A DNA stretch of 55,353 nucleotides from Chara braunii (Eukaryota > Streptophyta > Charophyceae > Charales > Characeae). The notes under the pieces are model-generated. The model did no database searches, was not told the DNA's origin, and saw only the letters and a list, made by a program, of their open reading frames with translations. Position 1 is the first letter of the stretch; each line of letters opens with the position of its first letter. The stretch covers positions 1,448,680-1,504,032 of the forward strand of contig BFEA01000243.1 in NCBI GenBank assembly GCA_003427395.1, read 5' to 3'. Both the position numbers and the translations under genes were made by a program. Positions 20,470 through 30,018 of the stretch are shown here, one piece after another.

Positions 20470-21260
20470 TAACGGAGGCAGGGAGGAAAGGAAGTGAACC
20501 CTGACGAAATCCATGGCAGGTGCAGACCGGGAAGAGAGAAACGCAGTAACGGAAGGGGAGTGGCTATGGTGGGAGTGAGGAGCATAAAGCCCGCCCGATT
20601 CTTGATGAAATCGAGCGGGAAAAGAAGTGGTTCTGGGGTTCTTATGATGGGCGAATCCAAATTGGGTGTCAATTTAGGTAGAGAGTTAATAGGAGTATAG
20701 TATGGAGAAGAAAGACTTGCGCGGAGATGGCCGGAGCGAGGAAGAAGAAGAGGGGAAAAGTGTGTGCCTCGCTCATTTCCGGACGAAATCGGGCAAGGGA
20801 AAACTTGTTTTGGGGGTTTTTGATAGCTGCGAGTTAGAATATGAACTTGGTTTTTGGCTTAGGCTAGTAGAAATAGAGATATGAATGAAATAGGGTGCGA
20901 GGTGACGTCGAAAGCATGGATATCGCGAAGAGAGAGAAAGGCATAATTTACTCATTGGTGTTAGAATCTAGCAAGTGGAGGTAGTAAGTAGGGGTTTTGG
21001 GATTATGTGATTCCGATTTTGAAGTTAGAATTAGTTGGAAATTAGTAAAATAGGAGTTAGTAAGGAGAGGGGCTGCGCAGAGGTGTCGGGAATGAGTGAG
21101 TATGACAAAGTGGGAAGTGAATAACTCGCCCTATTCTCAACGAAATTGGGCGAACCAAGGCTTGATTCTGAGGTTTTTGGACCCCACGAATCAACCTATG
21201 AAGTCAGAATGTGAGTTAGGTAGTTAGCCTGGGTGGCATGATGACTAGGGGGCTGCGTGG
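20470..21260 (+). repeat. Degenerate tandem repeat (GACGAAATCGGGC family), unit 1
   Basis: The word (A/C)GAAAT(C/T)(G/C)(A/G)(G/T)(C/G)G recurs near 20505, 20606, 20782 and 21150. Each is followed at variable distance by TTTTGGGGGTTTTT-like and GTTAGAAT...GAGTTAG words. Spacing is irregular and similarity is low. It is matched inverted at about 41360-42010 in unit 2. Confidence 0.4.
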
Positions 21261-22020
21261 CTGCTATAAAGAAGAAGTGAAAAAAGACAGGAAAAGAGGC
21301 GGGAAAGCATGTGCCAGCAGGAGAAAGGAGAGCAACAGGGGGGAGGATGGGAGTAAGACTGACGAAGAATTACCTCATAGCTGCCAAGTAGAGCTGGCCA
21401 TGTAGGATGAACGGGAAGCTGAGTTACAATGCCAAGTCACTACGTTGGCCGATGCGGGAATGGACATGAACGGGNGAGTACCAGTCGATGGACGCAGGCA
21501 GTGAAGAGTGATAGAACAGCNGCAGGTAGACGAGTGTATCTGCGTGTGATCCGGGAGAATCCAGTGTCGCTCTGCACGNGGTTTTGAAGTCGTACAGCAG
21601 NCGCAGCAGCNGAGCAGAGGGAGAGGAAGGCAACGAGAGAAAACGGGCGGTTGTGCGACTTACCGGAGGCCCCATACGGAGGAAGGGGAGTGAAGACAAC
21701 CGTGGGGTTGGTGACTTACTTGGTAGCCACTGCGCTGCTCTATTCACTATTGGACACAACAGGACGAGGGGAGGGCTGTTGACTTTATGCTTACCTGACA
21801 AAGTAGGATTCTTCCACGTTGTGGCGGGGGATTCCTCTCAATATTCAACAGAGTATCTTCCATGATCTGGCAAAAAGTTCACTTCAAGTTTGGCTCAGAC
21901 CTATTGAGGGGGATTGTGAAGTTGGAGACTGAACCCCTCGGCCAGCCCACTGATCCGGGCAATGGAGATTGAATAAGGTCGACTAATGAGTTGAAGACTC
22001 GTCCGTCAACGACTGTGTTC
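21261..22020. other. Non-coding body segment of unit 1
   Basis: There is no recognised gene. Ambiguous bases occur at 21476, 21522, 21579, 21601 and 21611. It is matched inverted by about 40563-41360 in unit 2. Confidence 0.4.
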
Positions 22021-22035
22021 ACACACACACACACA

Positions 22036-22075
<40 letters not shown>
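22021..22075. repeat. (CA)n microsatellite, unit 1
   Basis: A 55-base CA run has a single AT interruption. The equivalent place in unit 2 (40537-40562) has only about 25 bases of TG, so the locus has changed length since the copies separated. Confidence 0.95.
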
Positions 22076-22078
<3 letters not shown>

Positions 22079-23312
22079 TTCACCGGGATAAGTGATGTGG
22101 GAGGAACTGAACGTCAATCTACGACGTTGGGTGCTACGGGTACAGGTAGGGGATGTTTTTGGGGCAGGTCCGTTCGTACTCTGAGAATTGTAGGTGTAGT
22201 AGTTCTGGGCTGTGGCTATTGCGATTGAACCTGGCTGCGGTGGTGGCCAGGTATATTCACCACTAACGATAAGTACGCGCAGTGTGCGAAAGGATGAAGC
22301 GCGACTAAGAAGGAGAGTGAGCAGGCCAAGAAGGGACTGTTACTGCAGTAGCAACTCCGGGACTACAGTGGGTATTATGCATGAGGAATGGCTGCTTTTG
22401 ACAACGGGCGAGCTTTCAAACTAGGCAGGACTTTTTATGCTTCTCAGGCCACTGTTTAAACTTCAGCTGTTGTTCAGACTGCGGCTGTTGGTCACACTCC
22501 AGCGACTAATCGAATTTCAGTTTAGCACTCTCTCAGACTGCTGTCTTTCCACCAGGCATGGTGAGCCATCTGACTAAGAATCACGGAACTGCTGCAGCGT
22601 GGAAGTTGTTCGCGAGGCCTTTCGCAAAGGCTGATGCCGCGTACTCTAGCTGATTGATGGTGGAACAAGTAACGCTGGTTGGGGAGAGAGTCACTGCGGG
22701 ACGGTGTTGTGTGCAACACACTGTTGTAGTACCCTGCTCACTGCAAAGCCAGTCCGATTACGCTGCTGTCCAGCCAACGGGTGTTGCTGTTGACTATCAC
22801 TATGCTTAGGTGTTGCTGCCGATACTGTCTTCACTAGGATTCGACTGCTGTCGAGAACTTTTTTTTGGTCACAGATGTGGGTTGCTGCTCTATTCAGCAG
22901 GCAGGAAGCTGCTGCTACTGGTAAAGTCAATTGCTGTGTGGTCAGCTACCAGTACTGCTGCCGGTTGGGTTGGCAGATTACGAGTGATACGATTTGTAGC
23001 ATTGTGGTGCTTGTATGTTACGGTTGTGCTAGGCACGGTACCTCATTGCTGCGCGTGGTTGCCGTGTGCTTGGTATTTTGTGAAGACTTTGTTGCATCCA
23101 ATTTTCGTTCGAATAGGACAAAGAGAGGATGTGCCTTATGTGAACTAAGACTTTCTAGGCTCCATAGTGGCGGATTGGTCAGAGAGAACAGCATCACAAC
23201 TGAAGTGGACAGTCAGGTTTGGCAGAGGGGGCTATTGCTGTAGCTCGGAGGGTTGTCAGGGGGCCGTCATTCTGCATTTTGGCTTTGGTCTGGCCGTATT
23301 GTCGAGGCTTTG
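22076..23312. other. Non-coding body segment rich in GCTG/CAGC words
   Basis: Open frames up to about 120 codons occur on both strands and are preserved between units, but they read as low-complexity Leu/Val/Cys-rich translations without domains. I do not call genes here. It is matched inverted by 39301-40536. Confidence 0.45.
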
Positions 23313-23580
23313 GGCCACCATTGCGGGGCCCTCAGGCGCACCAAGATTTCAAGACCCTCTCATCGTGAGTCTGAGTGCACCTCTCTTGTATCTGAGCGTC
23401 TAAATTATTTACATTTATCCCTCTTACTCTCAGTTTGGTCCTTTGGTTACGAGAGGAAGGCGGCAGGCGGGATTGCAACCCGTAGGCTCGTGCCAAGACC
23501 TCTCTGGGAGGTTGCCCCACCGCTTGCGAGAGCTCTGCCGGAACCCAGGCGGGGTTCTCGAGGCAGGGAACACTCTGGTA
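23313..23580 (+). repeat. Internal inverted-repeat block, right copy (unit 1)
   Basis: It is the partner of 12150-12415. It reads GGCCACCATTGCGGGGCCCT, then GAGAGGAAGGCGGCAGGCGG and GAGGTTGCCCCACCGCTTGC. It lies about 0.3 kb inside the right AACTTAT array. On the left side the same block is separated from the arrays by about 2 kb. Confidence 0.75.
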
Positions 23581-23869
23581 TAACCCTCGATTTACGCGTG
23601 TGATCCTATCACTAAACTATATTATCCTATTGCTATTGGTCTGACTGTAAGTATGACAGAAAAAGATAACTGTTTTTCTTTACTTGTTTGAATTCAGGAC
23701 ATTGTTTTGCAAAAGTAAACTGACAAATAGGTATTGATTTAATCAAGATTATCAGTCTGAATTCAGAAAACACAGATCTGTCAAATATGATTGCGGAGGC
23801 TGCGCGAACGTGTAAGTTGTGGGCTGCTAAGTCTCTCGCACTTGCTTTACTTGTTATTTGGCAAGCTAG

Positions 23870-24395
23870 ACTACCCATAAGGTCGGTAACCTGGTTCTAC
23901 GCCATATGTAACTGTATGGGTTGACCAGGCACAATATAAGTTGTTGTGTCTGGTCATATGCCTTTCGTCGTTTGTTCAGGCAAAGGCTGGGCTCCTCATA
24001 AGTTGAGGTAGTCCAGTTCTTTGTGTATGCCGAAAGTTTAGGCTGACCAGTCTCACCATAAGTTGGTGAGGCCCGGTCGTCAATTGTTAGGCAGAAGCTG
24101 ACCACACCATAAGTTGGTGTGACTCAGTCTTATGCATTATTGTTTCAGGCGAGATTATTCGCTCCATAAGTTGGTGTGGTTAAGTCATGAGCCGCCATCA
24201 CTAAGAGAATCAGAGTATACAAAGTGATACATATTTATTATGTATATTCATGGTATGTTGGACGCCATAAGTTGGGACATCCAACCATATAAGCCGGTAG
24301 CAGACAAAGCAGAGGGAAAGAAGATGAACAATACAAAATTGTGTGGTAACTGTGGGCAGGCTCACTCACCCATAAGTTTGGCAGTTGGTCCTATG
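23870..24395 (-). repeat. AACTTAT hairpin array (H1), right side of unit 1
   Basis: It appears as ATAAGTT on the plus strand at about 23935, 23997, 24057, 24111, 24167, 24268 and 24372. The arms again pair within each copy (for example CACAA/TTGTG around 23935, CTCAT/ATGAG-type around 23997, CACC/GGTG around 24057 and 24111). The orientation is opposite to the left array at 9583-9962, so the arrays are subterminal inverted arrays. Individual hairpins correspond one to one with 38220-38740 in unit 2. Confidence 0.8.
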
Positions 24396-25225
24396 TCCTA
24401 GATGGGGGTTGGTTTGTCTTGTGTTACAGGTCCTCCTGATCGTTTGATGCAAGTTCAGGACTTGACTCAGCTTGATCCCTTGAGGATCACCTTCTGTTAT
24501 CACAGATAACAGGTCGGTTACCGATTCGTCGGCTTACGACTCAATTCCAACTCCCTCTCCATACTCAACCTAAGAGGCTTTAGCCCTGGTGACTTTATTG
24601 CTTGTTAAGGGTTTCACCCGGACTTTTATTGAATGGCCATTTGACAAAGGTACTGAGTATTTAATTATGGTTGGTTGGACAGGAGATTGGGGCTTGCATG
24701 GCTAAAGCAAAGGGGTATGAGGGTGGAGATTGGTTGGGGTTGACAACGTGTAGTGCGTGGTCTGTCATTCGATTCTTTGATGTGATTGTAGGTATGTCCT
24801 GTGGGTCAGATTTTTTTTGGACTTGGATTGTTTGCGATCCCATATATATGCATATGGTTGTGAGGAGTCCCACCGTGCCTGTGAGAAGTGATCGTCGCAA
24901 CTCTATCTCCCTTATGTGTGTATGTTTGGGTGTACTTATGGTGGGTGTTCGTGAGGCCTAAGGGGCCCCGTACAAAAGGCATACCCAGAGGTTGTGACTG
25001 AGAGGCATAGGGAAGACCCCTTCTTTTTTTCTTGTTGCTTCTTGGGTTTCCCTAGTCGGACGTTTGTCTAGGGCCGAGATTCAAGGTTCAGGACATCCCA
25101 AGTCCTAGACTCTGCAGGGGAGGGACTTCCCCTCGCGCAGAGCCTATCTGCACCGCCTGTCAAGACACCCAACCCTGAAGGCGGAAATGTCGCGAGGGCC
25201 GAACGGCATGTCCTTCAGCCGTTCA

Positions 25226-25254
25226 ATATCGTGAGGGGTGACCCCTCACGATAT
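25226..25254. repeat. Perfect 29-bp palindrome in the terminal repeat
   Basis: ATATCGTGAGGGGT and ACCCCTCACGATAT surround a single central G. It lies between two direct copies of CCTTCAGCC(G/A)TTCAATATCG at 25212 and 25259. The corresponding sites at 36965-36993 and 53283-53311 carry mismatches. It is not found in the left repeat of unit 1. Confidence 0.85.
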
Positions 25255-25309
25255 ATTCCTTCAGCCATTCAATATCGAGAGGCCGGAGCTGCGATTACCA
25301 CGTATGACT

Positions 25310-25410
25310 GGCATCGTTGGTTGGCATGGGACAGACTCGCAGCCGCACGGCCTTATATTAGAGTCTTGCGCCCGACGTTCCCCCCGCCCTAGCGCCTAAA
25401 GGTTATGGGA
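25310..25410 (-). promoter_or_regulatory. Promoter-like module P2 in right TIR (unit 1)
   Basis: On the minus strand CCCATAACCTTT is followed by a GC-rich spacer, TAATATAAGG, and about 30 bases later CCCATGCCAACCAACGATGC. It has the same layout as 36811-36907 and points into the element. Confidence 0.35.
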
Positions 25411-25839
25411 CTAGAGGACTTACACAATTGTGTGAGAGTAGTCGCGGCGGCAATAAAAGGGAAAACGGGGATACCCAAACAGTGAATTTGGGGCGTGGAG
25501 GCCTTTTGAGTTATCATGGTTGGACGTTATAGTCCGTGGCAGCCGTCAAAGTCAAACCCCTTGACTTCCGCCCAGGCCTGGAGTAGGACTCATCCCCAGG
25601 GCCGCAAGAAACGACTGTTATCACAGGTACGGACCTGTGTACCACCCGCTATGCATAAGGTGCAGAAGAGGGTGTGTGGTCTTCAACCGCGCATAGCGGT
25701 TGTCCAGCGTTAAGAGATTAACCCTCAAGGCGCGTGTCAGCCGGTACTTGAGTGTCGAACGCGACCCTCGATATTAACGAGGGCCGCGTGAATATGGGTA
25801 CCACATAACACGCCATCATTGCGACCGCTTGCGTGCGCT

Positions 25840-25938
25840 TGCATTGCGAGTCGATATGAGTTAGCCCTGCGTCGGCGCTGTTTTATATTAAGTCTCGCGC
25901 GCGGCGCCTATTCGATTTCCGCATCGGGAAGTTATGGG
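25840..25938 (-). promoter_or_regulatory. Promoter-like module P1 in right TIR (unit 1)
   Basis: On the minus strand CCCATAACTTCCCGATGCGG leads to TTAATATAAAACAGC and about 30 bases later CTCATATCGACTCGCAATGC. It is a second copy of the P2 layout about 0.5 kb further out. Confidence 0.35.
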
Positions 25939-26487
25939 ATGGCTACTGAAGGGGCTAGGAGCGTTGTCGCGTTGTTCATGTTGGGTCGTTTCGGGTATAT
26001 GTGTGTGTGTATGTTGTTGTCCTGTGGTTGTTAGAGTGGTGCGCGCGCGGGGTGTGGGATGTGTCCTAGTCGACCGACGACGAGTCGCGCTTGGGACTTC
26101 AGCCCCCCAAGTTGACGGTTCGCGTGCGGGTTCGATAAAGGCGATTACCGCGCATACCCCCTATGCTACAGCGAACGAGAAACGCCCTCAGCTGGCCCAC
26201 CTCTGCGATTGCAACCGAGTAGCTTTCGTATTGTGGATTGGTAGCTTGGCAGAGATAAGCCTACCGAAGGGAGGTGACAACTCCTGTAAGGTGGAGGTAA
26301 GTTGTGCCTCGCGTGGACCCTATCCTATCGTAGGGGCTCGCGAGGGGTGGGGCTGGCGCACTCGGCTGGAGCGGCCTGCGGAAACTCTATGTATATTTGC
26401 GACGAACGATTTAAATCCTACTCGTGCGTGACGCGACCGGGAGGGTTCCGCGCTGCCTCGCGCGGCGCAGGACCGATACGCTCGACA

Positions 26488-27249
26488 ACGGGACCTGTAC
26501 GGTTGTCCGACCGCCTGTCCATACAACCTCTATTGTGTAGCCGCACATTCATTGAACATGTTTCGCGAGGATATTGAACACATTTGATGCGCAGTCATTG
26601 AACGCCCATAAACATGGTTGACACGTTTGCGGCATGGTTAAAATGCATTGGGGGGGACCAGTGTTGTACCTCTGTTCACTGTTCACAGAGTTCGTGAATG
26701 AAGACCGGTCACCGGTCACACGCAAAATCGTGACCGGTCCTAGTCAGTTCACGGAGTTCAAGCAGTGGTTCTTTTTTTTTCGGCAGGGGGACCCGGGGAA
26801 GAGGTTTTTTATTTGACAGGTCTGTATGTGGTGTCCGTGGGCAGCTGCCCATACATAGTTTTTCTAATTTATGAAAAAACAAAGAAACTACTTTCGCTTG
26901 TGTTATGTTTGGCATTGGTTGCCTGTTGGCCTCGATGAGGGTGTTAAGCGGCCGTAAAAAAAAAAACAGAAAAGAACAGAATGTTTGGGCACCGGTGCCG
27001 CACCATCCCATCCGGGGAGCAACGGACAAAAAAAAAATAAAAAAAATGTCCTCATTTCTCTCTTGGCCTGTTTGCCCAGTGGCTATGAATCTCCCACGGA
27101 GACGGCCTTGGATGGCCATGGCCATGCAGCCACACAACTTCGTGACCGCGTGGCGGCCAAGTGGGGGAGGAGGGGGGGGGTTTCGAAAGTGAATTGGGTT
27201 GTGCAAACCCTGCCTCACCCCCTCAAAGAAAAAAAAAAAAAAAAAAAAA
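26488..27249 (+). repeat. Right flank of unit 1, duplicated after unit 2
   Basis: Immediately after the terminal CTCGACA both units continue with the same ~750 bases (compare 54577-55353), ending in an A-rich tract. Features are three ATTGAAC words near 26549-26600, a 9-bp-stem inverted repeat ACCGGTCAC/GTGACCGGT near 26711-26737, and T- and A-runs. No gene was recognised. Independent insertions would not share a flank, so either the duplication included it or the element really ends at the A tract. Confidence 0.8.
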
Positions 27250-27462
27250 NNNNNNNNNNNNNNNNNNNNNNNNNNNNNNNNNNNNNNNNNNNNNNNNNNN
27301 NNNNNNNNNNNNNNNNNNNNNNNNNNNNNNNNNNNNNNNNNNNNNNNNNNNNNNNNNNNNNNNNNNNNNNNNNNNNNNNNNNNNNNNNNNNNNNNNNNNN
27401 NNNNNNNNNNNNNNNNNNNNNNNNNNNNNNNNNNNNNNNNNNNNNNNNNNNNNNNNNNNNNN
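27250..27462. other. Run of N (assembly gap)
   Basis: 213 consecutive undetermined bases follow directly after the A-rich tract. Translations across it are meaningless. Confidence 0.99.
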
Positions 27463-27537
27463 GATTGATGTAGGAATATACATTTCGATGTTCTGGCCGA
27501 AGATTCAATCGATTTTGCTTATCCTATGGATGGAAGT

Positions 27538-27689
27538 AGTGTGAGTGTAGCTGCGGGGTTCGAGACTTACCTGTTGGCAGTTGCTAATCCTATCGATGGA
27601 AAACTCTCTCTCTCTCTCTCTCTAGTGTGAGTGTAGCCGCGGGGTTCGAGACTTACCTGTTGGCAGTTGCTAATCCTATCGATGGAAAA

Positions 27690-27709
<20 letters not shown>
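27538..27709 (+). repeat. 86-bp tandem duplication
   Basis: Two near-identical copies start at 27538 and 27624. Each contains GGGGTTCGAGACTTACCTGT and ends in a CT run. GGTTCGAGAC resembles a Pol III B box, but no A box is visible. Confidence 0.85.
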
Positions 27710-27730
<21 letters not shown>

Positions 27731-27834
27731 CCTCTCTCTCTCTCTGTCACACACACACACACACACACTGGGCCACACACCCACCCCACTCGTCCCCTCC
27801 CCCACACACACAGAAAGACACACATAGACATGCA

Positions 27835-27869
<35 letters not shown>

Positions 27870-27895
27870 TGACACACACACACACACATATACAG
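27605..27895. repeat. (CT)n and (CA)n microsatellites
   Basis: Two CT runs (27605-27623 and 27690-27745) are followed by CA runs (27748-27770 and 27836-27890) with short interruptions. Confidence 0.95.
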
Positions 27896-28609
27896 CGTAG
27901 GGCAATCCCCCGCCAACAGCCACTATTGTTTTTTTTGGTCCTTTAATTTGTAGTATTTGCTTTTCTTTCTTGAAAATCCACGGTTTCCTCTGCAACTTGT
28001 AGAGTGGGAACATCAATTGCATCGAGTAAAAAAAGAAAAAGGAGACAAGTTTTCACCTCCAAAACACGGTGCAGAAGGCACTCCCGCTGCTATTTTTCCT
28101 TTTTTTTAAATTAATCGACACTTACGGCCCCCCTCTGTTGAATTCCCCCTCTTTTAACTAGTTAAAAAAGAAAACGTCAAGGCAGAAACACTGACAAGGG
28201 TATTTGCCAGGTATTTTAAACGTTCGACCTATGTGACACCAGCGGTCTAGGCCGCGGGCAATTCGGCCGCCGCGCTGAAAAAGTCGGTCATGGCCGAGGC
28301 CAATTAGGCCTGGTCAGCAGCCTGGTTTTTAAATATTTATGAGAAAATGACGGCACATTTAGGGTTACAGTTTGTAATTGCATTTCGAACTGCGTTCTAG
28401 CAGTTTCGTCAGGGCCTTAGTTTCAATTGCATTTGAAACTGCGTTTTAGCAGTTTGGAGCTGGCTTTTTCTAGCAGTTCAGTCAGGCACATGGCCGTTTC
28501 TTTCTTTCTTGGTTTTTTTTTTTTTTTTTTTTTTTTTTGGTTGCGTGACATAACGCGCCGTGCCGCTTCATGGCTGGGGAAAAAAAAAAAACAGCCCCAT
28601 GGTTGGGCC
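27896..28609. other. Non-coding, AT-rich with homopolymers
   Basis: No gene is recognised. There is a pair of similar segments containing GCATTT(C)GAACTGCGTT(C/T)TAGCAGTT near 28380 and 28428 (tandem, ~50-bp period), and a 30-base T run near 28510-28540. Confidence 0.45.
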
Positions 28610-28747
28610 ACGGCCGAGATGTCTCGGCCACACCCTAGACTGGCCACGGCCGAGATGTCTCGGCCACACCCTAGACTGGCCACGGCCGAGATGTCTCGGC
28701 CACACCCTAGACTGGCCACGGCCGAGATGTCTTGGCCAGAGCCGAGA
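28610..28747. repeat. 36-bp tandem repeat with a palindromic core
   Basis: Copies start at 28610, 28646, 28682 and 28718, the last being partial. Each contains GGCCGAGATGTCTCGGCC, an inverted repeat with 8-bp stems, followed by ACACCCTAGACT. The first three copies are identical, so this is a recent or homogenised array. Confidence 0.92.
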
Positions 28748-30018
28748 TTCCCAAGTACTACCCTTCACAAGCAAAAGAAAATTCTCAAGAATAGCCTACT
28801 CCAAGAAAGTGGGGGGCTCGGGGCAGGGATGGAGGCCAAAAAAAAAAAAAAAAAAAGAAGAAATAAAAAAGTAAAGAAACGAGGAACTTCGAATCCACCT
28901 ACGTCCGGAAGGCCCTCACCTCACAAGTGCTCTAAGGAATGTATGTGACGAACTACTTCCCGACCCCGTGCTATCTTTCGTACCCCTCTGGATAAAAAGT
29001 TTCCTTGTGTCATGCCGACCCCACAAAAACCCCGTTTGTTTTTTTGATTTCGGGCGCCACGTTTGGGGCCCCCATTTTGTCGGAAGCTCTTTTGATCCTT
29101 GGAATTCTGCTTTTTGCAATTCAAGAAATACATGGGAATTTATGAGCGCCTTAGCGAGCGTACTGGGAATCGGGCCCGGCAGTTGGGAATTCCGGGATAA
29201 GCGGAAATTCGACGCGTTCTTTTTGGGTGTGAATGTTCTCGGTCGCGTCGGAGAAAACTCCTGGAATTTTGTGAGGATACGAATAGGCGTAGGACTTTCT
29301 TTTCCCTCATCGATCTTTCGCGCGTAGATATGGTGATTTCAATTTTGAATTGGTTTAGGACATAGGCAAGTTGTAACTGTTTCGGTGCCTTTTTCTTTGT
29401 TGTTGTCGGCGCCACCCATGCGAAGTTGTCTCCTCCCTGCTCTCCGCATCGTTCTCTCCCGCGCCCTTCCCTCCTTCCTTTCCCCCCCCTCTTCCTCTAT
29501 CCTCGCAACTGTTTTTTCCTCTCTCTCTCTCCCGCTCTGATCGTTGTGCGCCCATTTCCCCTTCTTGATCATCTGAATCTTGGACCCGTCTTGCGCTACT
29601 TCTCGCGCCTTTTTCCCCCTTTCGCCTTTCGAACATAGCTCCCGAAGCCTGGTCAATCCTTCGATCACTCTCGCCCACCAATCAGGCGCGCGGAATGATA
29701 GGATTTGCCTATTGCACGACGAATCTGGTTGGCGGAACTCGGAGTCCCGAAGGATCAACATGGCTTCCATAGCGCACTTCCCGCTAAGTCTTCTCCTCTT
29801 GCTTCTCCTCTTACACCTCGACTTTCCCCCCGCCTTCTCTCTCCCTTGTCTCTCCTCTCGCAACTATACATTCCGCAAACGCGCCCGCAAATCTCTCTTA
29901 CGTTCTCGACTCCCAAGCCAGCTTCTGGGAAGCAGTGGCTAGGTGAAGTGTTTAGTGCGAGTCGGAAAGTCCTGTCGGGCTGACGATAAACTGGCTGGTT
30001 GCGCGCTAGATCGCCACG
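28748..30018. other. Non-coding leader upstream of gypsy relic 2
   Basis: A 19-base A run is at 28838, followed by AACTTCGAATCCACC, a B-box-like word. The rest (about 28960-30018) is GC-moderate with a pyrimidine-rich half (29430-29600). It may include a 5' LTR or leader of relic 2, but I could not find a matching 3' copy or primer-binding site. Confidence 0.4.

Larger units (their letters stand above)
7487..26487 (+). mobile_element. Giant terminal-inverted-repeat element, unit 1 (19.0 kb)
   Basis: The left end begins TGTCGAGCGCATCGGTCC. The right end is its reverse complement with one mismatch, finishing in CTCGACA at 26487. The inverted repeat continues inward: for example, the left block near 7740-7880 matches the reverse complement of 26010-26195. 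Next inward come hairpin arrays, then internal inverted-repeat blocks, then a centre with RNA-gene relics and a gag relic. A second copy, with its body inverted, lies at 35684-54576. No target-site duplication is visible and no transposase is recognised. It is probably a non-autonomous giant inverted-repeat transposon or a foldback-type structure. The boundaries rest on where similarity between the four terminal repeats stops on the left side. Confidence 0.75.
24410..26487 (-). repeat. Right terminal inverted repeat of unit 1
   Basis: It matches 52462-54576 in direct orientation nearly base for base, and the left repeats in reverse complement. From the inside out it contains the GATAA hairpin (24494-24512), two inward-pointing promoter-like modules, the 29-bp palindrome at 25226-25254, repeated TTGAC words (GTCAAAGTCAAACC near 25547), and the terminal CTCGACA. 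Open frames of about 90 codons here exist in several copies but have no domain and are not called. Confidence 0.8.

Noticed and set aside
22810-23243. Hydrophobic open frames resembling membrane proteins (and 39209-39761)
   Set aside because: They are low-complexity Leu/Val/Cys translations in overlapping frames. There is no domain and no codon-position conservation between units.
24661-24961. 96-codon open frame in the right TIR, also present at 52728-53018
   Set aside because: It is preserved because the TIRs are recent copies. It has no domain, no supporting start context, and is not open in the other two TIRs.
26985-27508. Open frames spanning the N run
   Set aside because: They are artefacts of translating undetermined bases and A-runs.
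27627-27900. Open frames of Ser-Leu, His-Thr or Arg-Glu repeats
   Set aside because: They are translations of CT and CA microsatellites.
28838-28935. tRNA or SINE at AACTTCGAATCCACC
   Set aside because: Only a B-box-like word is present, with no A box at the right distance and no tRNA fold.
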